Of a stretch of DNA of 55,559 bases, positions 32,956 to 43,000 are shown one piece after another. The translations under genes and the position numbers were made by a program. How positions within the stretch are numbered: the stretch's first letter is position 1; each line of letters starts with the position of its first letter. Source of the DNA: Saccharothrix sp. NRRL B-16348 (GTDB taxonomy: Bacteria; Actinomycetota; Actinomycetes; Mycobacteriales; Pseudonocardiaceae); NCBI RefSeq assembly GCF_001280085.1, contig NZ_LGED01000225.1, forward strand, positions 1-55,559. Reading direction: 5' to 3'. The notes under the pieces are model-generated. The model made no database searches. It was not told where the DNA came from and saw nothing but the letters and a program-made list of their open reading frames with translations.

Positions 32956-34113
32956 GTGCGCCGTCCTGTCCACCGCACCGCTTTCGCCGCGATCGCGCTG
33001 ACCGGCCTCATGGTGGTGAGCGCCTGCGCGAAGGACTCCGGTGGCACCACCGCGTCGACCGACGTCGCCGGGGCCGCCTGCGAGTTCGCGACACCGCCCA
33101 GTCCGCCCGCCACCTCGAACCCCAGCGCCACCAACGGCAAGACCGCCGACGGTGACAAGGTCGACGGGAGTGCGCTGAAGATCGGCCTGGCCTACGACAT
33201 CGGCGGTCGCGGCGACGCGTCGTTCAACGACCTCGCCGCCGCCGGGTTCGACCGGGCGATCAAGGACATGGGGGTCAAGGAGGAGAACACCCGCGAGCTC
33301 TCCGCCTCCCCGAACGAGGACGAGTCGGTGAAGCAGTCCCGCCTGCGCCAACTGGCGCGCGAGGGCTTCAACCCGGTCGTCGGCGTGGGCTTCGCGTACA
33401 CCGAGTCGCTGAAGGTCGTCGCGCCGGAGTTCCCGGACGTCCAATTCGGTCTCGTGGACTCGGCCGTGGAGGGCGCGCCCAACGTCACGCCGCTGGTCTT
33501 CGCCGAGCAGGAGGGCGCGTTCCTGGCCGGCGTCGTGGCCGCGTACCAGAGCAAGAAGTGCCACGTGGGCTTCATCGGCGGCGTCGACATCCCGCTGATC
33601 CGCAAGTTCGAGGCCGGTTACGTCCAGGGCGCGAAGGCCGCCGCGCCGAAGATCGTGGTGGAGAAGAAGTACATCACGCCGGCCACCGACTTCACCGGGT
33701 TCCAGGACCCGGCGAAGGGCCTGGAGACCGCGAAGGGCCTCATCGACAAGGGCGCGGACGTCCTCTACCCCGCCGCGGGCGCGTCCGGCATCGGCGTGTT
33801 CTCCGCGGTGAAGCAGGCGGGCGTGCTGGCGATCGGGTGCGACGCCGACCAGTACCACCAGCCGGCGCTCGCGGACACCAGGGACGTCATCGTCGCGTCG
33901 AGCCTCAAGCGCGTCGACGTGGCGGTGTACGACTTCTTCCGGGCCGCCGCGAGCAACGACCTGGGCTCGCTGCCGAAGGTCTTCGACCTCAAGGTGGACG
34001 GCATCGGTTACGCCACGTCCGGCGGCAAGATCGACTCGAAGCTGCAGAGCATCCTCGAAGGGTTCAAGGCGCAGATCATCGAGGGAAAGATCAAGGTCGC
34101 GGACAAGCCGTAG
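32956..34113 (+). CDS. BMP family lipoprotein, ABC-type substrate-binding protein
   Basis: A 385-residue lipoprotein with a GTG at 32956 preceded by GAGGGGAG. The signal sequence ends in a lipobox, VSAC, with lipidated Cys24. The mature part matches the Bmp/PnrA family: LKIGLAYDIGGRGDASFNDL, VVGVGFAYTESLKVVAPEFP, FAEQEGAFLAGVVAAYQSK and HVGFIGGVDIPLIRKFEAGY. Family members bind nucleosides, riboflavin-like or purine compounds for an ABC importer. No permease or ATPase gene of that importer is adjacent, so it is an orphan binding protein here. The long segment between Cys24 and ALKIGLAYD (about 45 residues) is a Ser/Thr/Pro linker. Its stop is 9 bases from the convergent JAMM-like gene. Confidence 0.9.
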   Translation: MRRPVHRTAFAAIALTGLMVVSACAKDSGGTTASTDVAGAACEFATPPSPPATSNPSATNGKTADGDKVDGSALKIGLAYDIGGRGDASFNDLAAAGFDRAIKDMGVKEENTRELSASPNEDESVKQSRLRQLAREGFNPVVGVGFAYTESLKVVAPEFPDVQFGLVDSAVEGAPNVTPLVFAEQEGAFLAGVVAAYQSKKCHVGFIGGVDIPLIRKFEAGYVQGAKAAAPKIVVEKKYITPATDFTGFQDPAKGLETAKGLIDKGADVLYPAAGASGIGVFSAVKQAGVLAIGCDADQYHQPALADTRDVIVASSLKRVDVAVYDFFRAAASNDLGSLPKVFDLKVDGIGYATSGGKIDSKLQSILEGFKAQIIEGKIKVADKP

Positions 34114-34122
34114 CCGGCCTGC

Positions 34123-34557
34123 TCATCGCCGGGAACGTGGTCGGCCGGGCGGGGTGGGCACGACGTGGACGATCTCCTCGGCGACCACCCCGTCCTCGAT
34201 CCGGAACGAGCGCAGTTCGACGTGCTCCGGGTCGCGGGTGGAGATGATCACGTGGTGGACGTTCGGATCGGCGTGGCGGACGTCCATCTCCCCCGGGTAC
34301 GCCGCGGCGGTCGGGTACGACCGGTACACGACCACCGGCTCTTCGTCCTCGGCGTCCAGTTCGCGGTAGACCCGCAGGTACTCCACAGGGTCGAACGACC
34401 AGTGGACGGCGGAGTCCGCGGTGTTGACCATGGGGATCACGCGTCCGGGACGGTCGGCGCCCGCCGGGCCGACGACGAGACCGCACGCCGCCCGGGGGTG
34501 CTCGGCGCGGGCGTGCGCGACGATGGCGCCGAAGGTCGCCTGGTCGATGGTCAGCAT
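34123..34557 (-). CDS. JAMM/MPN (M67)-fold protein lacking its zinc site
   Basis: A 144-residue protein with an ATG at 34557 and AGAGGA 6 bases upstream. The fold follows the Mec/JAMM family: MLTIDQATFGAIVAHARAEH, ACGLVVGP, DPVEYLRVYRELDAEDEEPV, VVYRSYPTAAAYPGEMD and HHVIISTRDPEHVELRSFRI. Active members carry Glu plus H-x-H-x7-S-x2-D. Here the Glu position is Ala23, the two His are Arg79 and Tyr81, and the Ser is Gly89; only Asp92 remains. It therefore cannot bind zinc in the usual way and should not be a peptidase. It may bind a ubiquitin-like partner, as inactive MPN proteins do, or be decaying. No CysO/ThiS-like gene is adjacent. Confidence 0.78.
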   Translation of the reverse strand: MLTIDQATFGAIVAHARAEHPRAACGLVVGPAGADRPGRVIPMVNTADSAVHWSFDPVEYLRVYRELDAEDEEPVVVYRSYPTAAAYPGEMDVRHADPNVHHVIISTRDPEHVELRSFRIEDGVVAEEIVHVVPTPPGRPRSRR

Positions 34558-34649
34558 CGGGATGTCCTCTGGTGCGGCACGTCCCGATACTGCCAGTCGT
34601 CGTGCCGGTCCAGCGGGATCGACGTGGCTCGGGCGGCACGCCACGCCGG

Positions 34650-35051
34650 TCACAACCCCTGCGCGGCCTTGATCTTGCGCCAGCCGCCGGCGCGGTTGTT
34701 CGCGATGATCCGCTGGAGGTAGCGGGTGAGCGCGGGCGCGTTGATCGGCTCGCCCTCGTAGTAGGCGATCGTCCGGCCGGTCTTGTTCTGGTGCCCGGCC
34801 GTGACGATGCCGTCCGGGTCGGGGACGATGCCGCCGTCGTAGAGGAACACGTTCACGTGGTCCTTGGCGGCGAGCAGCGCGCAGACGTTGCCGTCCAGCA
34901 CGAAGTACGGCTGGACCGTCCGCTTGATCGTCTCGACGACCTCGGGGTCCGCCGCGTGCGCGATGTCGCGCACGCGGTGGCAGACCTCCCGCTGCCAGTC
35001 CGGCAGCTTGTCGATGTAGTCGTCGACGCGCGGGTCCTTCTCGTAGCTCAC
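34650..35051 (-). CDS. DUF1801 family protein (YdhG-like)
   Basis: A 133-residue cytoplasmic protein. The GTG at 35051 has GAGGAGG 5 bases upstream. The DUF1801 landmarks are present: VDDYIDKLPDWQREVCHRVR, IKRTVQPYFVLDGNV, VNVFLYDGGIVPDPDGI and the C-terminal RTIAYYEGEPINAPALTRYL. The fold is like YdhG/frataxin-related proteins; no function is assigned. It lies 11 bases after the DUF1761 gene and is surely co-transcribed with it. Confidence 0.85.
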   Translation of the reverse strand: MSYEKDPRVDDYIDKLPDWQREVCHRVRDIAHAADPEVVETIKRTVQPYFVLDGNVCALLAAKDHVNVFLYDGGIVPDPDGIVTAGHQNKTGRTIAYYEGEPINAPALTRYLQRIIANNRAGGWRKIKAAQGL

Positions 35052-35062
35052 GATGCCCTCCT

Positions 35063-35428
35063 CTAGAGCCACAGGCCGACGATGGCGCCCACGGCGAGCA
35101 GCTTGACCAGCCAGTCTCCGCCATGCCGTGCCGCGGTGGCCACCGGAACCCGGTCCCACATGACCGAGCCGGACAGCAGCACGAACGGGAACGCCACCCA
35201 CAGCACGAGCGCGAGCAGCAGCATCGGGCCGACCGTCGTGATGTCCATGGCCCTCGCGAACCCGACCACGGCGCCCGCCACCAGCGCGCTGCGGCCGAAC
35301 TCGGCGACGATCAGCAGCGGGGACGGGCGGCCGGCCGAGGCGCGGTCGCGGTCCAGCAGCGAGTACCAGGCGGTGCTGATCACGAAGGACGCGACCACCG
35401 AGGTCAGGACCGCGGCGATGACGGTCAT
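35063..35428 (-). CDS. DUF1761 family membrane protein
   Basis: A 121-residue protein with an ATG at 35428 and about four TM helices (IAAVLTSVVASFVISTAWYS, ALVAGAVVGFARAM, MLLLALVLWVAFPFVLLSGS, LVKLLAVGAIVGLWL). The S-T-A-W-Y motif in the first helix is typical of DUF1761. It is divergent from a TetR gene; two operator-like palindromes (35463-35514) lie between them, so this gene and the DUF1801 gene downstream are probable targets of that repressor. Confidence 0.82.
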   Translation of the reverse strand: MTVIAAVLTSVVASFVISTAWYSLLDRDRASAGRPSPLLIVAEFGRSALVAGAVVGFARAMDITTVGPMLLLALVLWVAFPFVLLSGSVMWDRVPVATAARHGGDWLVKLLAVGAIVGLWL

Positions 35429-35462
35429 CTCGCACCGCCCTGCCCGGCCGAGCGACCGTTGA

Positions 35463-35514
35463 GGAAACTACACTGGCTAGTGTTCATTTCGGAAAACTAA
35501 ACCGGGTAGTTTTC
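35463..35514. promoter_or_regulatory. Two ACTA-N7-TAGT palindromes, TetR operators
   Basis: The right site is a perfect inverted repeat GAAAACTA-N7-TAGTTTTC (35492-35514). The left site (35463-35485) keeps the ACTA-N7-TAGT core with weaker flanks. Their centres are 29 bases apart. They fill the 105-base gap between the DUF1761 gene and the TetR gene and would block both promoters. Confidence 0.75.
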
Positions 35515-35533
35515 GAAGTCAAGGGGGTCGTCG

Positions 35534-36178
35534 ATGACAGGGCGCCGCGAGGAGCGGTCGGCCGCCAAGCGCGCGGAGATCGTGGCTGCCGCGCGAGAGG
35601 TGTTCACCACGCACGGCTACGTCGGCACCAGCATGGACGCGGTCGCCTCGGCGGCCGGCGCGTCCAAGCGGACCGTCTACCAGTACTTCGCCGACAAGGA
35701 GGAGCTGTTCGCGGCGGTCGTCCTGGAAACGGTGGATCGCGGCTACGAGTACTTCCGGCCGCACATCCTCGCCCTGGCCGAGACCGACGACGTCGAGACC
35801 GCGTTGCGGCGACACGCCCGCGCCACGGTCGCCGGGATCATGAACCCCGAGGTGCTCCAGATGCGCCGCCTGGTGATGGCCGAGGCGGACCGGTTCCCCG
35901 ACGTGGGCCGCCAGTACTACGAGCGCAGCTGGGAGCGGACGACCGGCCTGCTGGCGGAAACCCTGACCCGCCTGACCGAGCGCGGCCTGCTCGCGGTCGA
36001 CGACCCCGGTCGCGCGGCCTACCTGTTCACCTGGCTGGTCGTGTCGATCCCGTTGCAGCGCACCGCGTTCATGGGCAACGCGACCGTACCCACCCAGGCC
36101 GAGCTGGACGACGTCGCCGACGAGGGCGCCCGCGTCTTCCTGGCCGCGTACGGGGTCGGGAAGAAGGAGGGCGCCTGA
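35534..36178 (+). CDS. TetR/AcrR family transcriptional regulator
   Basis: A 214-residue repressor with an ATG at 35534. The HTH region is AEIVAAAREVFTTHGYVGTS with MDAVASAAGASKRTVYQYFA. The ligand domain (ILALAETDDVETALRRHARA; MAEADRFPDVGRQYYERSWE) is of the AefR-like TetR_C type. The stop TGA shares one base with the ATG of the next gene (TGATG), so the two are coupled. It probably represses itself and the divergent DUF1761-DUF1801 unit through the palindromes just upstream. Confidence 0.9.
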   Translation: MTGRREERSAAKRAEIVAAAREVFTTHGYVGTSMDAVASAAGASKRTVYQYFADKEELFAAVVLETVDRGYEYFRPHILALAETDDVETALRRHARATVAGIMNPEVLQMRRLVMAEADRFPDVGRQYYERSWERTTGLLAETLTRLTERGLLAVDDPGRAAYLFTWLVVSIPLQRTAFMGNATVPTQAELDDVADEGARVFLAAYGVGKKEGA

Positions 36179-36597
36179 TGGCCGACCGCACGGCGGCACT
36201 CGCGGCGGCCGGCCTGGAGGTCCTGGGCACCGTCGACCTCGCGGGCGACCTCGCACCGGCGGACGCGTGGCGTCGGGTCGTCTCCCTCACCGCCCGGCCG
36301 GCGGTCGAGGTGGCCGACGACGTCGTGGACGCGGACGCCCGGGTCGACGCGGCGTGGCGGGACCTGGCCCGGCGGCAAGGTGTGCGGGCCGACGACGGCA
36401 CCTTCCTGATCAGCCTGCCCGGTCCCGGCGCGTTCACCGCGCCGTGGACCGCCGTCCGCCTCACGGATCAGACCCGCCTGGCCCGCCACCTCGCCGCCAA
36501 CCCGGGCGAGCCGGAGTTCGTCACCGCCTCCGCCGACGGGACTGCGGTCCTCGGCGTCACCACGGAGGAGTACGCGGTCTGGCTCGTCGTCGCCTGA
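36178..36597 (+). CDS. Hypothetical protein coupled to TetR gene
   Basis: A 139-residue cytoplasmic protein starting at an ATG (36178) in a TGATG overlap with the TetR stop, so translation is coupled. No known family is recognised. It is alpha/beta with DRTAALAAAGLEVLGTVDLA at the start and FLISLPGPGAFTAPWTAVRL in the middle; it has no Cys, TM segment or signal. Coupling suggests that it works with, or modulates, the regulator. It is convergent with the SnoaL-like gene, 9 bases apart, which marks the likely right-hand limit of the PKS transcription unit. Confidence 0.65.
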   Translation: MADRTAALAAAGLEVLGTVDLAGDLAPADAWRRVVSLTARPAVEVADDVVDADARVDAAWRDLARRQGVRADDGTFLISLPGPGAFTAPWTAVRLTDQTRLARHLAANPGEPEFVTASADGTAVLGVTTEEYAVWLVVA

Positions 36598-36606
36598 CCG
36601 CCGGGC

Positions 36607-37062
36607 TCAGGTGTCGCGGCGGACGCCGTCCGGGCCCACCGGCGACCACCACTGGTTGGCGTTGGTCGCGCCGTCGCCGAAGTAGCCGGCCGTGCCTTCC
36701 ACGACCTTGCCGTCCTCCCAGCGCATGACCTGCGCGCCGGTGATGTCGAGGACGTCGAACGGCGACGTGCTGTCCGGCTTCGCGCCCGCCCGCACGGCGT
36801 GCACCTTCACCAGCTCCACCGAGTGCTCGCCGTCGATGATCGAGTGCAGCACGTCGGTGCGCCACGAGCCGCCGGACGCCACGTACACGCCGGTCATGTA
36901 CTCCAGGAACGAGTCCAGGCCCTCGTGCCAGCCGGCGAACCGGTGCTGGCCGGGCGCGTGGAACCGCACGTCCTCCGACCAGTACTCGGTGATCTTGGCG
37001 CGGTCGCCGGTCAGGAGGGCGGCGTAGGCGGCGGTGACCCGGTCGGGCGTCACGTCGGTCAT
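36607..37062 (-). CDS. SnoaL/NTF2-fold protein coupled to the terminal PKS, candidate cyclase
   Basis: A 151-residue protein with an ATG at 37062 overlapping the PKS stop as ATGA; AAGGAG lies 5 bases upstream. The NTF2-like cone fold is indicated by [40 protein letters not shown], the [13 protein letters not shown] strand and [20 protein letters not shown]. The SnoaL-like group contains polyketide aldol cyclases, polyether epoxide hydrolases and the indanomycin cyclase IdmH. Translational coupling to a TE-terminated PKS implies a role in the same pathway, on the nascent or released chain. Which reaction it performs cannot be read from sequence; a non-enzymatic NTF2 role is possible. Confidence 0.78.
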   Translation of the reverse strand: MTDVTPDRVTAAYAALLTGDRAKITEYWSEDVRFHAPGQHRFAGWHEGLDSFLEYMTGVYVASGGSWRTDVLHSIIDGEHSVELVKVHAVRAGAKPDSTSPFDVLDITGAQVMRWEDGKVVEGTAGYFGDGATNANQWWSPVGPDGVRRDT

Positions 37063-40000
37063 TCGGACTCCTTCAGTGTGGTGAGCCAGTCGTGGATGGT
37101 GGACGCGGTCGATTCGGCGTGGTCCTGGACGATCGTGAAGTGGTCGCCGGGCACGGTGCGGAACTCGTGCGCGGCGGCCCAGGACGCGGGCCGGTCCGCC
37201 AGCGCGATCTCGGCCCGGAGGAACAGGGTGGGTGTGGCGAGGGGTTCCGGCGTCCAGGCGCCGAACACCTCGAAGTAGCCGCCCATCGCGGTGAGCGAGT
37301 CGGCGTCGGTGTCCGTGCGGCGGGCGAACAGGCCGGCCACGAACTCCTCGGCCAGCTCGGGCGTCATCTCGTGCTGCACGTAGGTGTCCAGCAGCACCAC
37401 GGCGCTCGCCGGCGTGTCCAGCTCGGCCAGGCGGCGCGCGACCGCGTGCGCGACCCAGCCGCCGGACGAGTAGCCGAGCAGCGCCACCGGGCCGCCGTGC
37501 GCGCGCACCGCCGCCACCTGGGTCTCGACCACGGCCTCCACGGTGGCGGGCAGGGGCTCGCCGGGTCGGAAACCCGGCTGGGGCAGCACGGTCACGTCCC
37601 GCAGGCCGCGCAGGTGCTCGGCGAACCGCGCGTACTGGTGCGCGCCGGACAACGCCACCACGGCCGGGAAGCACAGCAGCGCGGGTGCGCCCGGACCGCG
37701 GGCCAGCTGGATCGACGGCGGCGGTTCGGCGGAGGTGAACGTGGGCCGCAGCCGTGACGCGACCCGCACCAGCTCCATCCCCAACATGACCCGACCGGCC
37801 GCGCGGGCCTGCTCGAACAACGCCGCCACGCCGTCCGCGGCGGGTGCCGGCGCCTGTTCCCCGGCCAGGTGGGCGGCCAGCGCGGCGACCGTGGGGTGTT
37901 CGAACGCCACCGTCGGCGACAGCTCCAGCCCGGTCGCGGCGGCGAGCCGGTTGCGCAGCTCCACCGACGTGAGCGAGTCGAACCCGAGGTCGGCCAGCTC
38001 CGCGTCGGCGGGCACGGGCTCGCGGTGGCCGAGCACCTCGCCCACGATCCGGCGCACCGCGGTGAGCCCGTCCTCGTCGGTCCGCTCCCGGTCGACCGGG
38101 AGCGCCTCGGTCCGGCGCAGCGGCACCAGCACGGCCTCGGGCGCGGCCAACGCGCGGTCGAACACCGCCAGACCCTCGCGGGTGGTGAGCGGTGCGATGC
38201 CGGTGCGCGCGAGCCGGTCGCGGTCCGCGGCCATCCCGATGTCCCAGGGACCCCAGGCCAACGACACCGCGGGCAGTCCGCTCGCCCGCCGGTGGTGGGC
38301 CAGCGCGTCGAGGTAGGCGTTGGCGGCGGCGTAGTTCGCCTGGCCCGGCGCGCCGAGCACGCCCGCCGCGGACGAGAACAGGATCAGCGGCACGTCCGTC
38401 AGCTCGTGCAGGTGCCGCGCGCCGTCGACCTTCGGTGCGAGCACGCGCCGGAGCCGTTCCGGCGTCAGGGACTCGACCAGGCCGTCGTCCAGCACACCGG
38501 CGGCGTGCACGACCGCCGTGAGGTCGGGCAGCGACGCCAGCAGCTCCGCGACCTGCTCGCGGTCGGTCACGTCGCACCGCACACCGGTCATGCCGTCCGG
38601 CGCGGTCCCGCCGCGACTGGCCAGCACCACCCGGTCCACGTCGTGCGCCCGCAGTAGGTGCGCGCCCAGCGCACGGCCCAGCGCGCCCGCGCCGCCGGTG
38701 ATCAGGACCGTGCCGGTGAAGCGGGTCGGCGCGGCCGGCGTCGCGGGCACCAGTCGAGGGGTCAGCAGTGCGCCGTCGCGCACGACGACTTCCTTCTCCC
38801 CCAAGCCGATCGCGTCCGACAGCGGCACGCTGCCGTCGGTCTGCACCACGGTGAACCGGCCGGGGTGCTCGGTGGCGGCGGACCGCAGCAGCCCGACCGC
38901 CGGCGCGTGCGCCAACCCGCCCTTGGTGACGACGACGAGCCGACCGGTCGCCGAGCGCACCAGCTCCAGCACGTCCACCACCGTGGACCGCTCGTCCAGC
39001 TCCACGATCGCGAAGTCGCCGACGGCCGGGCCGCGCGACGGGGTCGGCCGCAGCTCCACCCGGTGCAGGGGCAGGTCGACGGGCAAGGGCCGCAACGTCA
39101 GCGAACCGACCGTCGCCACCGGCGCGCCGTGCTCGTCGGCGAGGTCGAGGCCGATCGCGTCCGGTGCGGTGGCGCGCAGCCGGACCCTCGCGACCCGGCC
39201 CTCGCCGTGCCGCCGCACGTCGTGCCACGTGTGGGGCACGAGCGCCTGGCCGGTGTCGAGCACCAGCGCGGTGGCGTGCAGGGCGGCGTCCAACCCCACC
39301 GCGAACGCGTCCACCGGTGTCCGGATCTCGGCGAACACCTCGTCGTCACGCCGCCACGCCCGCGCGAGCCCTCGGAACGCCGGCCCGTAGCGCAGGCCGA
39401 GGTCGGCGGCCCGGTCGTAGAACCCCGTCACGTCCAGCTCGGTCGCGCCGGCGGGCGGCCACTCGGTCAGCGGCGCGGGCGCCGGGCCCGGTGTGCCGAC
39501 CCGGCTCGTCGCGTGCGGCCGACCGTCGACCGCGTACCGGACGGCGCCGTCCTGGACGGACATCCGCACCCGCGCGGGCAGCACGATCGGCCGGTCGAGG
39601 GTCAGCTCGGCCACCGGGCCCGCGCGCAGCGCCAGGTCCACCACGGCGGCGCCGGGCAGCAGCACCCGGCCGTCCACCACGTGGTCGGCCCACCACGGCT
39701 CGTCGAACCCGGCGGTCACCGCGGTGTCGTCGGCGTCGAGCCAGAACCGCTCCCGCCGGAACGGGTAGGTCGGCAGGTCGACCGGCGCGGTCGCCGGGAA
39801 GAACGCTGCCCAGTCCACGTCCACGCCCCGCACGTGCAGCTTCGCCAGGGCGGCGGTGACGGCCGCCGGGTCGGTCGGTCCGAGGTCGACCAGCCGGGTC
39901 GCGCCCTCCAGGTCGAGGTGGGCGAGCGCGTCGGCGAACCGCACCGGTTCCCGCAACTGCCGGGTCCAGTACTCGGCGGTGCGCAGCTCGTCGGTGGCGG

Positions 40001-43000
40001 GCTTGCCGGTGAGAGTGGACACGACCGGGACGGTCGGCGGCCGGAAGTCCACCGCGTCGGCGAGGTCGTGGAACCGCGCCAGGACCGGGTCGACGTGCGG
40101 TGAGTGGAAGGCGTGGCTGACCTTGAGCCGGGTCGCCTTGCGGCCGAGGGCGGCGATCAACGCCTCCACCGCGTCCTCGTCGCCGGACACGACGGTCGCC
40201 CGCGGTCCGTTGACGGCCGCGATGACCACCCCGTCGGCGAGCAGCGGCACGACCTCGGCCTCCGCCGCGCTCAGCACGGCCATCGCGCCGCCGCCGGGCA
40301 GGCCCTGCATCAGCCGGCCGCGGGCGGACACCAGGGCGGCGGCGTCGGCCAGGGACAGCACGCCCGCCACGTGCGCGGCGGCGAACTCGCCGACCGAGTG
40401 GCCGACCACGAAGTCCGGCCGCACGCCCCACGACTCCCAGAGCCGGGCCAGCGCCACCTCCACCGCGAACAGGCCGGGCTGGGCGAACTCGGTGCGGTGC
40501 ACGTCCTCGGTGCCGAGCACGTCGTCCAACGGCCGGGCGAGGTGGCGGTCCACCTCGGCCCGCACCTCGTCGAACGCGTCGGCGAACACCGGGAACGCCG
40601 CGCGCAGCTCCCGGGCCATGTCGACGCGTTGCGCGCCTTGGCCCGCGAAGACGAACGCGACCTTGCCCGGCTCCGCCCGCTCCACGGTGACCGAGTCGAG
40701 CGCGGCCACCAGGGACACCGGGTCGCCGACCACGGCGGCCCGGTGGGCGAAGGGCTGCCGCGTGGTGGCCAGCGCCCGGCCGATCGCGACGGCGGACGGG
40801 CGCCGGTCGAGGACGTGGTCACGCAGTCGTGCCGCCTGCTCCAGCACCGCTTCGGGCGTGCGGCCGGACAACACCCACGGCACCACGACGGGCGCGGGAT
40901 CTTCAGCCAGCGGCACGGGGTCTTCGGCCACCTGCTCCAGGATTACGTGGGCGTTCGTGCCGGAGATGCCGAACGACGACACACCGGCCCGCCGGGGTCG
41001 GTCGCGCCCGGGCCACGGCGTCACCCCGGTCAGCAGCTCCACCGCACCGGCCGACCAGTCGACCTCGGGCGACGGGGCGCCGACGTGCAGGGTCGCGGGC
41101 AGCACGCCGTGTCGCATCGCCTGCACCACCTTGATCACGCCCGCGACACCGGCGGCGGCCTGCGTGTGCCCCAGGTTGGACTTCACCGCGCCCAGCAGCA
41201 GCGGTGTGTCGCGGTCCTGGCCGTAGGTCTCCAGCAGCGCCTGTGCCTCGATCGGGTCGCCGAGGCGGGTGCCGGTGCCGTGCGCCTCCACCACGTCCAC
41301 GTCGGAGGCCGACAGGCCGGCGCGGGCCAGCGCCTGCCGGATCACCCGCTGCTGCGCCGGTCCGTTGGGCGCGGTGAGGCCGTTGGACGCGCCGTCCTGG
41401 TTGACCGCGCTCCCCTTCACCACGGCGAGCACGGGGTGGCCGTGGCGGCGCGCGTCCGACAGCCGTTCGACCAGCAGCAGCCCGATGCCCTCGGACCAGC
41501 CGGTGCCGTCGGCGGCGGCGGAGAACGGTTTGCAGCGACCGTCCGCGGCCAGGCCGCCCTGCCGCCGGAACCGGGTGAACGTGTCCGGTGTGGACATCAC
41601 CGTGACGCCGCCCGCGATGGCGAGCGTGCACTCCCCCGCGCGCAACGCCTGGGCGGCCAGGTGCAGGGCGACCAGCGACGACGAGCACGCCGTGTCCACC
41701 GTGACGGCCGGTCCTTCCAAGCCGAACACGTAGGACACCCGCCCGGACGCCACGCTGCCCGAACTGCCGCTGCCGAGGTAGGCGTCGAGGTCGTCGGGCA
41801 CGTCGCCGACCCGTGAGCCGTAGTCGTGGTACATCACGCCCGCGAACACGCCGGTGCGGCTGCCGCGCAACGACTCCGGCACGATCCCGGCCCGTTCGAA
41901 CAGCTCCCACGACGTCTCCAGCAGCAGCCGCTGCTGCGGGTCCATGGCCAGCGCCTCGCGCGGCGAGATGCCGAAGAACGCCGGGTCGAAGTCGGCGGCG
42001 CCGTCCAGGAAGCCGCCCTCGCCGGTCTCGTGCCAGCCGCGGTCGGTCGGGAACGCCGACACCGCGTCGCCACCCCGTTCGAGCAGCCGCCACAGGTCTT
42101 CCGGCGACCGCACGCCACCGGGGTAGCGGCACGCCATCGCGACGATCACCACCGGGTCGTCCGCGGTCGGCGTCGGCGCGGGCACGTCCTCGACCACGTC
42201 ACCGCCGCGCAGGTGCGCGATGAGCGCGGCCGGGGTCGGGTAGTCGAACACCAGGCCGGCGGGCAGCCGCCGCCCGGTGGCCTCGGTGAGCCGGTTGCGC
42301 AGCTCCACCGCGGTGAGCGAGTCGAAACCCAGCTCGGCGAACGACCGCGTGTCCTCGACCTCGTCGTAACCCAGGACGGCGGCCACTTCCGCCCGCACCA
42401 GGTCCGCCACGTCGCGTTCGCGCGGTGGCCGGGTGGGCTGCCGCGTCGGCCTCCGGTCGACCCGCACCGGTGCGACGACCGGCGCGTCCACGGTCAGCGC
42501 CGCGTCGAACGACGCCAGGCCGACCGCCTCGGACACCGGCCGCAGTCCCGCCGATGCCATGCGGCGCAACGCGGCCGCGTCCAGCTCGCCCGCCAGGCCC
42601 GCCGTCCACGGTCCCCAGGCCAGCGAGATCGCCGGGAGCCCCTGAGCGCGGCGGTGCTCGGCCAACGCGTCCAGGTAGGCGTTGGCCGCCGCGTAGTTGC
42701 CCTGGCCCGGACCTCCGAGGACACCGGCGATCGAGGAGAAGAACACCAGCGGCACGTCGGTCAGCTCGTGCAGGTGCCAGGCGGCGTCCACCTTGGGCCG
42801 CAGCACGTTCCGCACCCGGTCCGGGGTGAGCGCGGCGATCACGCCGTCGTCCAGCACGGCGGCGCAGTGCACCACGGCGGTCACCGGGTGCCGGGCGAGC
42901 AGGTCCGCCAGCTGCGCCCGGTCCGCCACGTCGCAGGCCACCACGGTGACGTCGGCGTCCAGGTCCGGCGCCGGGCCGCCCCGCCGGGAGGCGAGGACCA

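Noticed and set aside
34123..34557. Calling the JAMM-fold gene an active metalloprotease
   Set aside because: The Glu, both His and the Ser of the active site are all replaced.
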